A program made the position numbers and the translations under genes. Of a stretch of DNA of 64,000 nucleotides, positions 53,001 through 60,900 are shown piece after piece; within the stretch, counting starts at the first letter, position 1; each line of letters opens with the position of its first letter. The notes under the pieces are model-generated. The model ran no database searches, was not told where the DNA came from, and worked only from the letters and a program-made list of their open reading frames with translations. The stretch comes from Streptomyces sp. NBC_01142 (GTDB lineage Bacteria; Actinomycetota; Actinomycetes; Streptomycetales; Streptomycetaceae): contig NZ_JAPEOR010000002.1 in NCBI RefSeq assembly GCF_026341125.1, forward strand, positions 2,907,001 to 2,971,000. The letters are read 5' to 3'.

Positions 53001-54073
53001 ACTCCACGCAGGGGCGGGCGTTCAGCGTGCGCACCCTCGGGCAGGGCGTGCCGTTCGCACAGCAGATCACCCAGCAGCAGAACCAGACGCTCGGCTCCGG
53101 CCGGCGCCGCAAGCTGGCAACACGCCCCGACAGCGAACGGCTCCAGCCCGCCGCCCGTCCGCATCCGCAGGCCCCGACCCCGCCCCAGACCCAGAACGGA
53201 TCGCGGCTCGCCACCGAGCGGGCCGAGGGACGTTCGTATGCGATCGGCGCGCCCGACGAGGGCGCGGAGGGTCCCCAGCCGCTGGACGGCCCGGGCGGCG
53301 CGGTCGAGGTGGCCAACCGGCCGCAGCCACGGCCCGTCGACGACGAACTGCCTCCGGAGCCGCTGGACAACCCGCGCCGGCTGCTGGTCTGGCCCGCTCC
53401 CGATGTCTCCACGCAACAGGCGCTGAGCGACCGCGGCTACCGCCCGGTGGTGGTGCACTCGCGCGAGGAGGTCGACGCGCAGATCGCCGCGTTCCCTGCG
53501 GCGCTCTTCGTCGACCCGCTGACCGGCCCGATCACCCGGACGGCCCTGCAGTCCCTGCGGCAGGCCGCGGTGGCCGCCGAGGTGCCGGTACTGGTGACCG
53601 CGGGCCTGGGGCAGGCGACGCGGGAGGCCGCGTACGGCGCCGACCCGGCCGTACTGCTCAAGGCGCTCGCCCCGCGCGACAGCGAACAGCATCCGTCGCG
53701 CGTGCTGTTGATCGAGGAGCACGAGGAGATCGCGCTCGCCCTCACGGCGACGCTGGAACGGCGAGGCATGCAGGTCGCCCGCGCGGGCGCGGACACGGAC
53801 GCGGTCACGCTCGCCACCCAGATGCGGCCGAACCTGGTGGTGATGGACCTGATGCAGGTACGCCGCCGGCGCGCCGGGATCATCGACTGGCTCCGGGCGA
53901 ACGGCCAGCTGAACCGCACGCCGCTGGTCGTCTACACCTCGGCGGGCCTCGACCAGGCCGAACTGCCCCGGCTCTCCTCCGGGGAGACGGTGCTGTTCCT
54001 CGCCGAGCGCTCCACGAGCAGCGAGGTCCAGTCACGCATCGTCGACCTGCTCGCCAAGATCGGCACCAACTGA
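50081..54073 (+). CDS. Giant PAS protein: pseudo-histidine kinase with receiver-like C-terminus
   Basis: 1330 residues from GTG 50081. Two PAS domains (about 10-140 and 150-275: LDALPDGLVLVNCNGTVVNA; ILRAAAEGVVGTDTDGRVVLVNPAAAQILGF), a coiled coil of ERLTTELEE-type heptads (275-330), a DHp-like stretch in which the usual HELRTPL box reads ESLRGPL (no His), and a weak HATPase-like domain (430-550) lacking clear N and G boxes. A disordered Pro/Ala/Gln/Arg-rich region of over 500 residues follows. The end holds two receiver-like modules; the last (1205-1325) keeps VVMDLMQ but has AER where the KP lysine should be. It is likely a signalling scaffold rather than an enzyme. Confidence 0.88.
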   Translation: MSSRPSRGAARLAAILDALPDGLVLVNCNGTVVNANTIALELFETPGTALVGRGLLDLLPGFDSRLIPGSMRRPEAADERGRTKPARMVARRTDGSEFPVEVTSASLEDGREAYASHSGYTGDELLMLVVRDLSGTVDTEAELARSQRQTEMILRAAAEGVVGTDTDGRVVLVNPAAAQILGFRASDLGGQELHPLILHSRGDGEPFPYEGSPLADTLKSGRKHRVRGQVLWTKKGTKVAVDLTTAPVRDGDQLVGAVMTFTDRRPYEELAEQHAAELAATTERLTTELEETTERLTAELADKTERYAAELEGRAERYEELAARHDQLTAVLGESLRGPLEELRAELGTLAADPAGQLWPEANQILHHLAAGYARMTTLVDNVLGFQRLDTGAEELDKAKVLLDGVVAAGVEGAIELIGPGRAQFAVHAPPIEAEVDGARLATALAHLVADVAGVDSTGKARVVPGGGYVDSTVVVAAAQRGDVVRIEVRGPFAGGDPVHEPIVRGIVRAHGGVLQTHEVPGMSGSAYVLELPLGEGAGTVAQTAPPTGAALALPAQQTAEASPATSPSPVASPAASPVAPAASPGTSGGGRRRARRSSTDAFLESPVAMEDPVAAQPTGRRRAAHPEQQRELIPAQDSGEGNGGGSGGTGRRRGRPSPAEQAAAGSAGAASSAGAAVASAPAPAPAPAPAPAPAPAPAPAPALSEGSVVTAAESAASTGRAALGETVPPQGVPVDAQGAGPSGRRARRGPEGGMPELPAAAADSPPSGRRARRALAAAPAEMESGGRTAFALPPAEADRIPPTAGEADASLPGQHDPVRTEPGTQHHTPPQQHPEPTGRRRAGNEAQPLPAQAPGAQPDWAGGTSGGGITTLATDDSTGQHTATEDEAAAPAENAGATGPVPAPAPGPAPVPASASAEGVQDTGSVSLPLPLPLPLPLPLPDAEQPQPQAQPAAAQPLPAAQPLPAEEPVSADSTQGRAFSVRTLGQGVPFAQQITQQQNQTLGSGRRRKLATRPDSERLQPAARPHPQAPTPPQTQNGSRLATERAEGRSYAIGAPDEGAEGPQPLDGPGGAVEVANRPQPRPVDDELPPEPLDNPRRLLVWPAPDVSTQQALSDRGYRPVVVHSREEVDAQIAAFPAALFVDPLTGPITRTALQSLRQAAVAAEVPVLVTAGLGQATREAAYGADPAVLLKALAPRDSEQHPSRVLLIEEHEEIALALTATLERRGMQVARAGADTDAVTLATQMRPNLVVMDLMQVRRRRAGIIDWLRANGQLNRTPLVVYTSAGLDQAELPRLSSGETVLFLAERSTSSEVQSRIVDLLAKIGTN

Positions 54074-54129
54074 CGTGAAGGAGGCGGCACTCGTCGAGTG
54101 CCGCCCCCTTCGCTCTCCTCACCCACGTA

Positions 54130-55776
54130 CTAGAGCTGGGTGACGTCCAGCTCGCCGGCCGCGTACTGCTTGCGGATCACCTTCTTGTCGAACTTACCGA
54201 CGCTCGTCTTCGGCACCGCAGGGATCACCGCCCACCGCTCCGGCAGCTGCCACTTGGCGACCTTCTCGGCGAGGAACGCCTTGAGCGTCTCGTAGTCCGC
54301 GGTCGAGCCCTCCTTCAGCACCACGGTCGCCAGCGGCCGCTCGCCCCACTTGTCGTCCGGGACCGCGACGACCGCCGCCTCCGCAACATCCGGGTGCGCC
54401 ATCAGCGCGTTCTCGAGGTCGACGCTCGAGATCCATTCGCCGCCGGACTTGATGACGTCCTTCGCGCGGTCGGTGAGCGTCAGATAGCCGTCCGGGCTGA
54501 TGATGCCGACATCGCCCGTCTTCAGCCAGCCGTCCTCACTGAACTTGTCCTCGGGCCTGAAGTCCTCGCCGCCCGCGCCGCCGTAGTATGCGCCGGCGAT
54601 CCACGCGCCGCGCACCTCCAGCTCACCCGCGGACTCACCGTCCCAGGGCAGCGTCTCGCCGCCGGGGCCGACCAGCCGGGCCTCGACGCCGGTCGGGAAG
54701 CGGCCCTGGGTGATGCGGTACGGCCACTCCTCCTCCGCACTCAGACCGGCCGGCGGGTGGGCCATCGTGCCGAGCGGGGAGGTCTCCGTCATGCCCCAGG
54801 CGTGGCAGAGCCGTACGCCCAGCTTGTCGTACGCCTCCATCAGCGAGGGCGGGCAGGCCGCGCCGCCGATGGTGACCTGCTGCATGGAGCTCAGGTCCCG
54901 GGGGTTCGCGGTGACTTCGGCCAGCAGGCCCTGCCAGATGGTGGGGACGGCCGCTGCGTGCGAGGGCTTCTCGCGCTCGATCATGTCGGCGAGCGGCGCG
55001 GGCTGCAGGAAGCGGTCGGGCATCAGCATGTTGATGCCGGTCATGAACGTGGCGTGGGGCAGGCCCCAGGCGTTGACGTGGAACTGGGGGACGACCACGA
55101 GAGTGGTGTCCTTGGCGGTCAGCCCCATCGACTCGGCCATGTTGACCTGCATGGAGTGCAGGTAGATGGAGCGGTGGGAGTAGACGACACCCTTGGGATC
55201 GCCGGTGGTACCGGAGGTGTAACACATCGCGGCCGCGGTGCGCTCGTCCAGTTCCGGCCAGGCGTACGTGGTCGGGCGGCCGGCGATCAGCTCCTCGTAC
55301 TCGTGCACCTGCGCCTGCGCGTCGGCGAGCAGTGAGCGGTCGCCGGGGCCGGAGACGACGATGTGCTCGATCGTCGGCAGATGTGGCAGCAGCGGCGCGA
55401 GCAGCGGCAGCACGGAGCCGTTGACGATGACGGCGCGGTCGGCGGCGTGGTTGACGATCCACACCAACTGCTCGGCGGGCAGCCGAAGGTTGAGCGTGTG
55501 CAGTACGGCGCCCATGGAGGGGATCGCGAAGTACGCCTCCACGTGCTCCGCGTTGTTCCACATCAACGTCCCCAAAACACTTCCCTCGGTCATACCGAGT
55601 TCGTCGCGTAGGGCGTTGGCGAGCTGTGCGGCGCGGTCGCCGATCTCGGCGAAGCTACGGCGCTGGGGTTCTGCTTCGCCGGTCCAGGTGGTTACGGTCG
55701 ATCGTCCGTGGATGGTTCGGCCGTGCTCCAGAATCCGGCTGATGGTGAGCGGTACATCCTGCATTGTGCTTCGCAC
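54130..55776 (-). CDS. fadD: Long-chain fatty acyl-CoA ligase
   Basis: 548 residues. GTG 55776 ([15 protein letters not shown]) has GGGAGG five bases upstream; ATG 55764 is the alternative. ANL-superfamily motifs are intact: P-loop [30 protein letters not shown] (A5), [36 protein letters not shown] (A7/A8 hinge) and [18 protein letters not shown] (A10 lysine). It activates fatty acids to acyl-CoA via acyl-AMP. In a normal chromosome its upstream side would be core DNA; here the integrase of a phage-like element starts 77 bases away. Confidence 0.95.
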   Translation of the reverse strand: MRSTMQDVPLTISRILEHGRTIHGRSTVTTWTGEAEPQRRSFAEIGDRAAQLANALRDELGMTEGSVLGTLMWNNAEHVEAYFAIPSMGAVLHTLNLRLPAEQLVWIVNHAADRAVIVNGSVLPLLAPLLPHLPTIEHIVVSGPGDRSLLADAQAQVHEYEELIAGRPTTYAWPELDERTAAAMCYTSGTTGDPKGVVYSHRSIYLHSMQVNMAESMGLTAKDTTLVVVPQFHVNAWGLPHATFMTGINMLMPDRFLQPAPLADMIEREKPSHAAAVPTIWQGLLAEVTANPRDLSSMQQVTIGGAACPPSLMEAYDKLGVRLCHAWGMTETSPLGTMAHPPAGLSAEEEWPYRITQGRFPTGVEARLVGPGGETLPWDGESAGELEVRGAWIAGAYYGGAGGEDFRPEDKFSEDGWLKTGDVGIISPDGYLTLTDRAKDVIKSGGEWISSVDLENALMAHPDVAEAAVVAVPDDKWGERPLATVVLKEGSTADYETLKAFLAEKVAKWQLPERWAVIPAVPKTSVGKFDKKVIRKQYAAGELDVTQL

Positions 55777-55832
55777 AGCGTCCTCCCGGTGGGCGCTATC
55801 GCTCCGTCGCGACACGTGGGAAGATTCTGCGC

Positions 55833-55850
55833 ACATACCATTCGGTATGT
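55833..55850. promoter_or_regulatory. Operator-like palindrome upstream of fadD
   Basis: ACATACC (55833-55839) and GGTATGT (55844-55850) flank ATTC, a perfect 7-bp inverted repeat. It resembles sites of TetR-type fatty-acid regulators. It lies 57 bases before the GTG start and directly at the element boundary. Confidence 0.6.
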
Positions 55851-55852
55851 CA

Positions 55853-57472
55853 CTACCTCTCGGTAGCTTTCTTCGGAGCGGGCCACGGGTCCAGCTCCCA
55901 CATGGGATGAACCGCGATCTCGTGGTTTTCGGTTCCTGGCCCGTTCCTTATCAGGGCGACACGGCGGATGAGCTTCCGAAGGATCATGTTTCGCTCGCGG
56001 GTGTCGAGGGTCGGCCACTCCTTGACTGTGCCGACGACCAGCGGTACAAACTCCGCCCGCTCCGGCAGGGGTTCCACTTCCGGAATGCTGTCGAGTAGCT
56101 GCTGTGCCTCGGCCCGCCTCTTGCGGACGAGGTCGGCCGCTTCCTCGTACTCTCCGGGACCGAAATCGTCCGGGTTGGCCGCGTGCTCGGCCCGTAGCCG
56201 AGCGAGTGCCTGCCGCTGCTTGTCGACCTCGGCCTGCGCTCGGGCGCGTGCGGCCATGTTGGCGGCCTGCTCGTTCGCGAGGTTGCGCTCGGGGGTGATC
56301 TCAGCCGGTGGGGCGTTGTCAATTCCTTGGGCGGCCTCGCGTTTGAGCCACGCCAGGATCTCTTCCTCGACCGCGCTCCGTTCGATGAGGACGCCGTCGC
56401 ATGCCATGGCGCCGGACTTGGCGCGCCTGCTGCACCGGTACGCGAAGCCTGGGACGTTGGCGCCGTCGCGGCGCGCTGTGTTCAGGCTGGTGCCGAGGTG
56501 ACAGCCAGCGCATTTGCATAGGCCGGTGAGTTCGTAGATGCCGGTTCGGGAGCGCGGCGCGGTCTCTTTCACCTCCTTTCGGCGTTGCTGGTATGCCTGC
56601 CACAGGTCAAAGTCGATCAGTTCCTCTTGGGAGCCCTGAATGTAAACGTGGCTTTTGCATGACCCGTCGGTCTTGCGGCATCGGCACTCGGGGTTGTGCA
56701 CGGTCAGGAGACCGGCGGCAAAGCCGCTGTCCATGTATCGGGTGAGGGTTTCCGTGCTCCATAGGCTCCCTTGCGTGGTGCGGTGCCCGGCGCGGTTGAG
56801 TCGGCCGCACAGTGCGCTGAAGCCGAACCCTTCGACGTATGTGCGGTACAGGTCGGCGACGACCGGCCCTGTGATCTCCTCCGGTTCGTACTTCTCCTTT
56901 TGGAGTTTTCCGGTGGCGTGGTCGTATCGGCGGTGCCAGGCGTAGCCGAAGCGCTTCCGGCCTTGTGCGGGCAACTGGAGCTTGTAGCGGCGGTGGTCGT
57001 GGGTCTCTCGCCACTGCTCGCCGGCGCGGTCGCTCTCGAACGCGGAGAACTCCAGGATCATGCCTCGCTGAAACCGGCCGATGGCGGTCGAGGCGTCAAC
57101 TGGTTCCGTTGCGGATTCCAGTTCGCCGCCTGCCTGTTGCAGCCGGGCGAGGTTGATCGCGTTGCCGGTGCGGTCGCGGCCGAATCGGGAGTATCGCCAG
57201 ACTGCTACGCCTCGCGCCTCGCCGCCCTCGACGCGCTCTATGCATCGCATGATCTTGCGTTTGAAGTGCCGGCCGGACACGTCGAGGTCTTCGACCCATC
57301 CGACGATGCGGCGCCCCGTGCGGCGCGCCCATTGGGTGATCGCGTCGCGTTGCAGTTCGGGGCTGATCTTCTCCTCTTTCCACGTCGATACGCGGATGTA
57401 AGCGAGCCACGGCTCGCCGTCCTCATCGGTCGGCGAGCCGCGGAAGGTGGCTGGTATGTCGAGTTGGGTCAC
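55853..57472 (-). CDS. int: Large serine recombinase (phage integrase)
   Basis: 539 residues. The resolvase domain has the catalytic serine in WLAYIRVSTWKEEKISPELQ (S29), then VWRYSRFGRDRTGNAINLAR and RGMILEFSAFESDR. The recombinase domain follows (GSLWSTETLTRYMDSGFAAGL). A zinc ribbon is at GLCKCAGCHLGTS ... YRCSRRAKSGAMACDG, and a long coiled-coil motif spans about 395-470 (RARAQAEVDKQRQALARLRAEH). All expected parts of an integrase of the phiC31/R4 type are present. Its C-terminal end points at the host gene fadD, and its start overlaps the preceding membrane-protein gene. Confidence 0.95.
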   Translation of the reverse strand: MTQLDIPATFRGSPTDEDGEPWLAYIRVSTWKEEKISPELQRDAITQWARRTGRRIVGWVEDLDVSGRHFKRKIMRCIERVEGGEARGVAVWRYSRFGRDRTGNAINLARLQQAGGELESATEPVDASTAIGRFQRGMILEFSAFESDRAGEQWRETHDHRRYKLQLPAQGRKRFGYAWHRRYDHATGKLQKEKYEPEEITGPVVADLYRTYVEGFGFSALCGRLNRAGHRTTQGSLWSTETLTRYMDSGFAAGLLTVHNPECRCRKTDGSCKSHVYIQGSQEELIDFDLWQAYQQRRKEVKETAPRSRTGIYELTGLCKCAGCHLGTSLNTARRDGANVPGFAYRCSRRAKSGAMACDGVLIERSAVEEEILAWLKREAAQGIDNAPPAEITPERNLANEQAANMAARARAQAEVDKQRQALARLRAEHAANPDDFGPGEYEEAADLVRKRRAEAQQLLDSIPEVEPLPERAEFVPLVVGTVKEWPTLDTRERNMILRKLIRRVALIRNGPGTENHEIAVHPMWELDPWPAPKKATER

Positions 57473-57831
57473 TGTGCCTTCCGTTCGGCTTGGCGAAGGT
57501 GCTGCGGGCGCAGTGGGATCACGTTGCCCGCGGCCTGCTCGGCGCGGTTGCGCTTGCCAGGGGTCGGGCCGGCGGGGGCGTCAAGCAGGCCGCGCGCGAC
57601 GTGTTCGAGGGCGCGGCGGTATCCGGCGTTGTCTGCCTCGGCGAGTTGGTGGGCCGTGGCGTGCTGGGAGGTGTGCACAGTGCGGATGATGATCAGGGGT
57701 GTGGCGGTGATGACGACGAACAGTCCAACCCGCCACAAGTCGTCGTTGTTGCAGAGCAGCCCGAGAACGCCCGCGGCCAGTCCCACCAGGAGCAGGGAGA
57801 ATGCAAATAAGGGTGCGTGTCGGTGGGTCAC
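57469..57831 (-). CDS. Phage membrane protein before integrase
   Basis: 120 residues from GTG 57831, GGAGG upstream. Two helices (LFAFSLLLVGLAAGVLGLLC and VGLFVVITATPLIIIRTVHT) precede a cytoplasmic basic tail (GYRRALEHVARGLLDAPAGP, then NVIPLRPQHLRQAERKAQ). Its TGA overlaps the integrase ATG. Small membrane proteins at this place are common in actinophages; role unknown, possibly superinfection exclusion. Confidence 0.8.
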   Translation of the reverse strand: MTHRHAPLFAFSLLLVGLAAGVLGLLCNNDDLWRVGLFVVITATPLIIIRTVHTSQHATAHQLAEADNAGYRRALEHVARGLLDAPAGPTPGKRNRAEQAAGNVIPLRPQHLRQAERKAQ

Positions 57832-57845
57832 TGTGCCTCCGTGCG

Positions 57846-58292
57846 TTAGTTCTCGGCGATGCGTCCCTCGCCGTTCTCGGCTCTCTGCTGTCGCAATGTC
57901 TCGGTCATGGAAACGAAGAGTCGGCGTGACTGTGGGTCGGTGATGCCCAGTTCGTCTGCGGCCTCCTCTGGGGTTAGGGGATCGGGGCGTGCGGGGTTGC
58001 GGACGTTGCACAGCTCGCTCGCGCTGAGCACGCCGGCGGCGACCAGGACCTCGGCGAGCGGCAGTTGTAGGGCGTCGGCGAGCATCTTGAGCACGCGGGT
58101 CTCCGTGGCGCCCTCGCCGCGAAGCATCCGGCTGACAGTTCCGGCACCGATGCCGGAGTCGGCGGCGAACCGGCTTTGTCCGCCGCCCCTGGGTCGTAGG
58201 TCGTAGCCGCGTTGTTCGAGTTGTCTTTTCAACCAGGTGGCGAACTGATCTGGAGAGGCGTGGTCGTTCCCGCGTGGGGTCGTGTGTTCCAT
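57846..58292 (-). CDS. Phage repressor-like HTH protein
   Basis: 148 residues from ATG 58292. An XRE-type helix-turn-helix: FATWLKRQLEQRGYDLRPRG, then SRFAADSGIGAGTVSRMLRGEGATETRVLKMLADALQLPLAEVLV. The C-terminal half is helical (TPEEAADELGITDPQSRRLF). No peptidase-like LexA domain, so induction would not be by self-cleavage. Its ATG lies inside an operator copy (58285-58302), which suggests leaderless translation and tight self-control. Confidence 0.85.
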   Translation of the reverse strand: MEHTTPRGNDHASPDQFATWLKRQLEQRGYDLRPRGGGQSRFAADSGIGAGTVSRMLRGEGATETRVLKMLADALQLPLAEVLVAAGVLSASELCNVRNPARPDPLTPEEAADELGITDPQSRRLFVSMTETLRQQRAENGEGRIAEN

Positions 58293-58541
58293 GGGTGGAA
58301 CATACCGCGCGTGGACCGTGCCGCATACATGATCGTTTAAGTCTGGACGGAACATCCGCCTTTGGTATGAATCTGCCCTCCAGCTGCGGCGATTGAGCCG
58401 AACAGGCGTCCGATTATTGTCGCGCATGCGCCGGGCGTCAACGGCAATTGGAGGGTTCCGACCAGGCGATAGGCACCACCCGAACCCTTGCCACTCGTGT
58501 AATGTTCCACCCATGGACGGAAACAGTCCACCCATGGAAGG
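58285..58541. promoter_or_regulatory. Three-copy operator between repressor and Cro-like genes
   Basis: The core TCCACCCATGGA occurs three times: TGTTCCACCCATGGAACA on the minus strand at 58285-58302 (perfect 7-bp arms), TGTTCCACCCATGGACGG at 58503-58520, and CAGTCCACCCATGGAAGG at 58524-58541. One covers the repressor start and two, 21 bases apart, precede the Cro-like gene. This is a lambda-like switch layout. Confidence 0.85.
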
Positions 58542-58552
58542 ACGATGCTCGC

Positions 58553-58759
58553 ATGTACGACCGCGCCTCACTCGTCGCCGCAGCCCGCAAGGCAGGCGAC
58601 AGCACTCCGTCAGATACCGCAAGACGGCTGAAGGTTGCGCGAAACACGGCATGGCGTTTGTGGAGGGGCCAGACCGCCCCAAGTGCCGCCGTTGCCGCGG
58701 CAGTTGAGAAGCACTACGGCATATCTGCGGGCCAGCTCATCCGACCGGGCGCCGCATGA
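58553..58759 (+). CDS. Small Cro-like HTH protein
   Basis: 68 residues from ATG 58553, GGAAGGA upstream: YDRASLVAAARKAGDSTPSD, then TARRLKVARNTAWRLWRGQTAPSAAVAAAVEKHYGISAGQLI. This is a single helix-turn-helix unit with no other domain. It is transcribed away from the repressor, right after two operator copies, so it is the likely lytic switch protein. Its stop overlaps the next start (ATGA). Confidence 0.82.
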   Translation: MYDRASLVAAARKAGDSTPSDTARRLKVARNTAWRLWRGQTAPSAAVAAAVEKHYGISAGQLIRPGAA

Positions 58760-58947
58760 GCGGCGAGGTGATTACCCGCGGACAGGCGTTTGCCAACGCC
58801 CGCCGAGTCCTCGATGCCGCCCGCGCCCGCCGCGATCGCGACCGCGCCGCCGGTCTGCTCCCCACAGAGATCGAGCTGATCATGCGCCGACTCGAACGCG
58901 AGCAGCGCCAGCAGCGCCCCCGCGCCACGCCCCGCGCCGCCGCCTGA
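58756..58947 (+). CDS. Small phage early protein
   Basis: 63 residues, start overlapping the previous stop: SGEVITRGQAFANARRVLDA, then ARARRDRDRAAGLLPTEIEL and an Arg/Gln-rich tail. Largely helical and basic, so nucleic-acid binding is possible. No family recognised; kept because of the coupled start and phage setting. Confidence 0.65.
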   Translation: MSGEVITRGQAFANARRVLDAARARRDRDRAAGLLPTEIELIMRRLEREQRQQRPRATPRAAA

Positions 58948-59018
58948 CCACGCAAGAGGGCCGCCCGGATTGCGCCCGAACGGCCCTCGCCACGACCGCC
59001 AACCAGAGAGGGACGATC

Positions 59019-59414
59019 GTGAACAACCCCCAGCGTACCGACCGTTCTCCCAGAGCCGCCCGCGCCTTACAGGGTGCCCGCGATGCCCGGAGGCACCTCG
59101 CCCGCACGGCCTTGATCGCCCGACAGTTGGACGCCATCGCGCCCGGCACGGTCCACGTGCGGACCGTCCCCGTGTGGACCGACCGCGACGGCACCCGCCG
59201 CCTCGCAACGTGGGTCGCCCTCGACGACGCCCTCGGCCTGCCGATCAAGGCCGACCGCGCAGCGCACCGTGCCGCCCGCGGCCTGCTGCGCCGTATGTTC
59301 CCCGCCGCCGACTGGACGCGCGCCCTCGCCTACGACGCCCACACGGGCGACCTCGACCTCGCCGAGCCCCTGGCGCCCGCCGACCTCGACCTCGCCCAGG
59401 AACCGCGCCGATGA
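59019..59414 (+). CDS. Phage early protein of unknown function (131 aa)
   Basis: GTG 59019 with AGAGAGGGA upstream. Basic N-terminal helix (PRAARALQGARDARRHLART), then a beta-rich part (VHVRTVPVWTDRDGTRRLAT, WVALDDALGLPIKADRAAHR) and an acidic end (DLDLAEPLAPADLDLAQEP). The VWTDRDGTRR strand pair suggests a small compact domain. No family recognised. Overlaps the next gene by four bases. Confidence 0.7.
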   Translation: MNNPQRTDRSPRAARALQGARDARRHLARTALIARQLDAIAPGTVHVRTVPVWTDRDGTRRLATWVALDDALGLPIKADRAAHRAARGLLRRMFPAADWTRALAYDAHTGDLDLAEPLAPADLDLAQEPRR

Positions 59415-59785
59415 TCCGCCCCCAGCTGTCCGCCGACGGCCTCGCCGTCCGTCTACCGATCGCCGCCCGCGTCGAGCAGCTGCTCGACGACCTCGCCCTC
59501 GCGTACGTGGAGGACTCCGACGCCCTCGGCCGCCTGCTCGCCCACCACGGCGAGAACGTGCGGGCCCTCGACCACGCGATCTACCGGCACGACGTGCCCG
59601 AGCACGAGCGTGCGATGCGCGCCGCCGCCGCCGACGGGAGCCGCGAGGCACTGGCCGCCGAGGCGCCGATCGCCGCCGACCTCGACGACTTGCTCGACCC
59701 CGACACGGCGATCACTCTCGCCGGCCGGATCACCCGCCTCGCCGGACACATCCGGCACACCATGCCCAGGAGCCCGCGCCCGTGA
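59411..59785 (+). CDS. Phage early protein of unknown function (124 aa)
   Basis: Start and end overlap both neighbours. Almost wholly helical and acidic: LPIAARVEQLLDDLALAYVE, then LLAHHGENVRALDHAIYRHD and DLDDLLDPDTAITLAGRITR. No motif that names a family. Its position before the ERF gene suggests a recombination or anti-host role. Confidence 0.7.
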   Translation: MIRPQLSADGLAVRLPIAARVEQLLDDLALAYVEDSDALGRLLAHHGENVRALDHAIYRHDVPEHERAMRAAAADGSREALAAEAPIAADLDDLLDPDTAITLAGRITRLAGHIRHTMPRSPRP

Positions 59786-60900
59786 CCGTCACCCCCTTGC
59801 ACCCCGGCATTTCCGACACCCGCCTCACCCCCGAACTCTTCGCACGGCTGGTCGAGGCCGTCGCCCCCGCCCCAGGCCCGACCCCCGCGCCGGAAGTGGT
59901 CTACGTGCCCGCCCCGGAGGGAGCCCCCACCGACGCGCCGCGCGTGTTCGCCGCGATCAACGACGTGATGCGCGACGCGATGCCCGTCGGCAAGAACCAG
60001 CGCAACGAACAGCAGAACTACGCCTTTCGGGGCATCGACGATGTCATGTCGGCGATGGCCGGGCCGATGCGCGCGCACGGCGTTTTCATCCTGCCGACGA
60101 TCGCCGAGCACACGCAGCAACGTGACGGGAAGATGACCCGCACCCTGATCACGATGCGGTACCGCGTGTACGGGCCCGCGGGTGACTGCCTGGTCGCCGA
60201 GGTGCCCGGCGAAGCGTTCGACTACGCGGACAAGAGCATGAACAAGGCCCAGTCCGCCGCCCTCAAGTATCTGTTGTTCACGTTGTTCATGCTGCCCGTG
60301 GACGGCCGCAGCATCGATGACGGCGACCGCCACCACCCGGAGCCGACTCCCGAGCAGTGCGCCGAACAGCAGCAGCGCCAGCAGGACCGGCGACAGCAGC
60401 GCGGACAGGGGCAGCAGCGCCAGCAGCAGCCGCGACGCAGCAACCGCGCCGAGGCCGGTCCGTGGGAGCAGCCGCCCGCCCAGCAGGCCGCACCGCCGCG
60501 CCGCGACTACCTCGCCGAGGCGACCAAGGCGCCGAACCGCAAGGCGTTCGACAAGGTGCGCGCCGACGCTGTCAAGGCCGGGGCCCCCGCCGAATTCCTC
60601 GCCCGCCTCGACGCCGTCGCGCGCCAGAAGGCGAACGCAGCGAACCAGCCGCAGCGCCACCGCGACCCGGAGCCGGGCGACCAGCCACAGCAGGGCGCCG
60701 CCTCGACCGGGCAGGACCAGGAGCAGCCCGCCGCCCTCGGCGAAATGTACGACGCCGCGCGCGCCGCCGGGGTCGACCAGGCCGAGGCCGACCAGCTGTT
60801 CAGCTCGCGGTACGGGTGCGCCCCGGCCGCCGGTACCGCCGAGCAGCTGCGCGAGCAGCGCGACGACCTGCTCGACGCCGCGAAGGGGGGCACGCCATGA
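59782..60900 (+). CDS. ERF-family single-strand annealing protein
   Basis: 372 residues from GTG 59782. The ERF core (about 50-190) is clear: VFAAINDVMRDAMPVGKNQR, then YAFRGIDDVMSAMAGPMRAH, GKMTRTLITMRYRVYGPAGD, and EAFDYADKSMNKAQSAALKYLLFTLFMLPV. It pairs complementary single strands in phage recombination. A Gln/Arg-rich linker (about 195-245) leads to a C-terminal helical region with two repeats (PNRKAFDKVRADAVKAGAPA and YDAARAAGVDQAEADQLFSS) that may bind a partner such as SSB. Confidence 0.9.
   Translation: MTVTPLHPGISDTRLTPELFARLVEAVAPAPGPTPAPEVVYVPAPEGAPTDAPRVFAAINDVMRDAMPVGKNQRNEQQNYAFRGIDDVMSAMAGPMRAHGVFILPTIAEHTQQRDGKMTRTLITMRYRVYGPAGDCLVAEVPGEAFDYADKSMNKAQSAALKYLLFTLFMLPVDGRSIDDGDRHHPEPTPEQCAEQQQRQQDRRQQRGQGQQRQQQPRRSNRAEAGPWEQPPAQQAAPPRRDYLAEATKAPNRKAFDKVRADAVKAGAPAEFLARLDAVARQKANAANQPQRHRDPEPGDQPQQGAASTGQDQEQPAALGEMYDAARAAGVDQAEADQLFSSRYGCAPAAGTAEQLREQRDDLLDAAKGGTP

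Noticed and set aside
49838..53722. A 1294-codon open frame opposite the PAS protein gene
   Set aside because: Arg/Gly/Pro-rich shadow of the opposite strand, no ribosome site, no recognisable domain.
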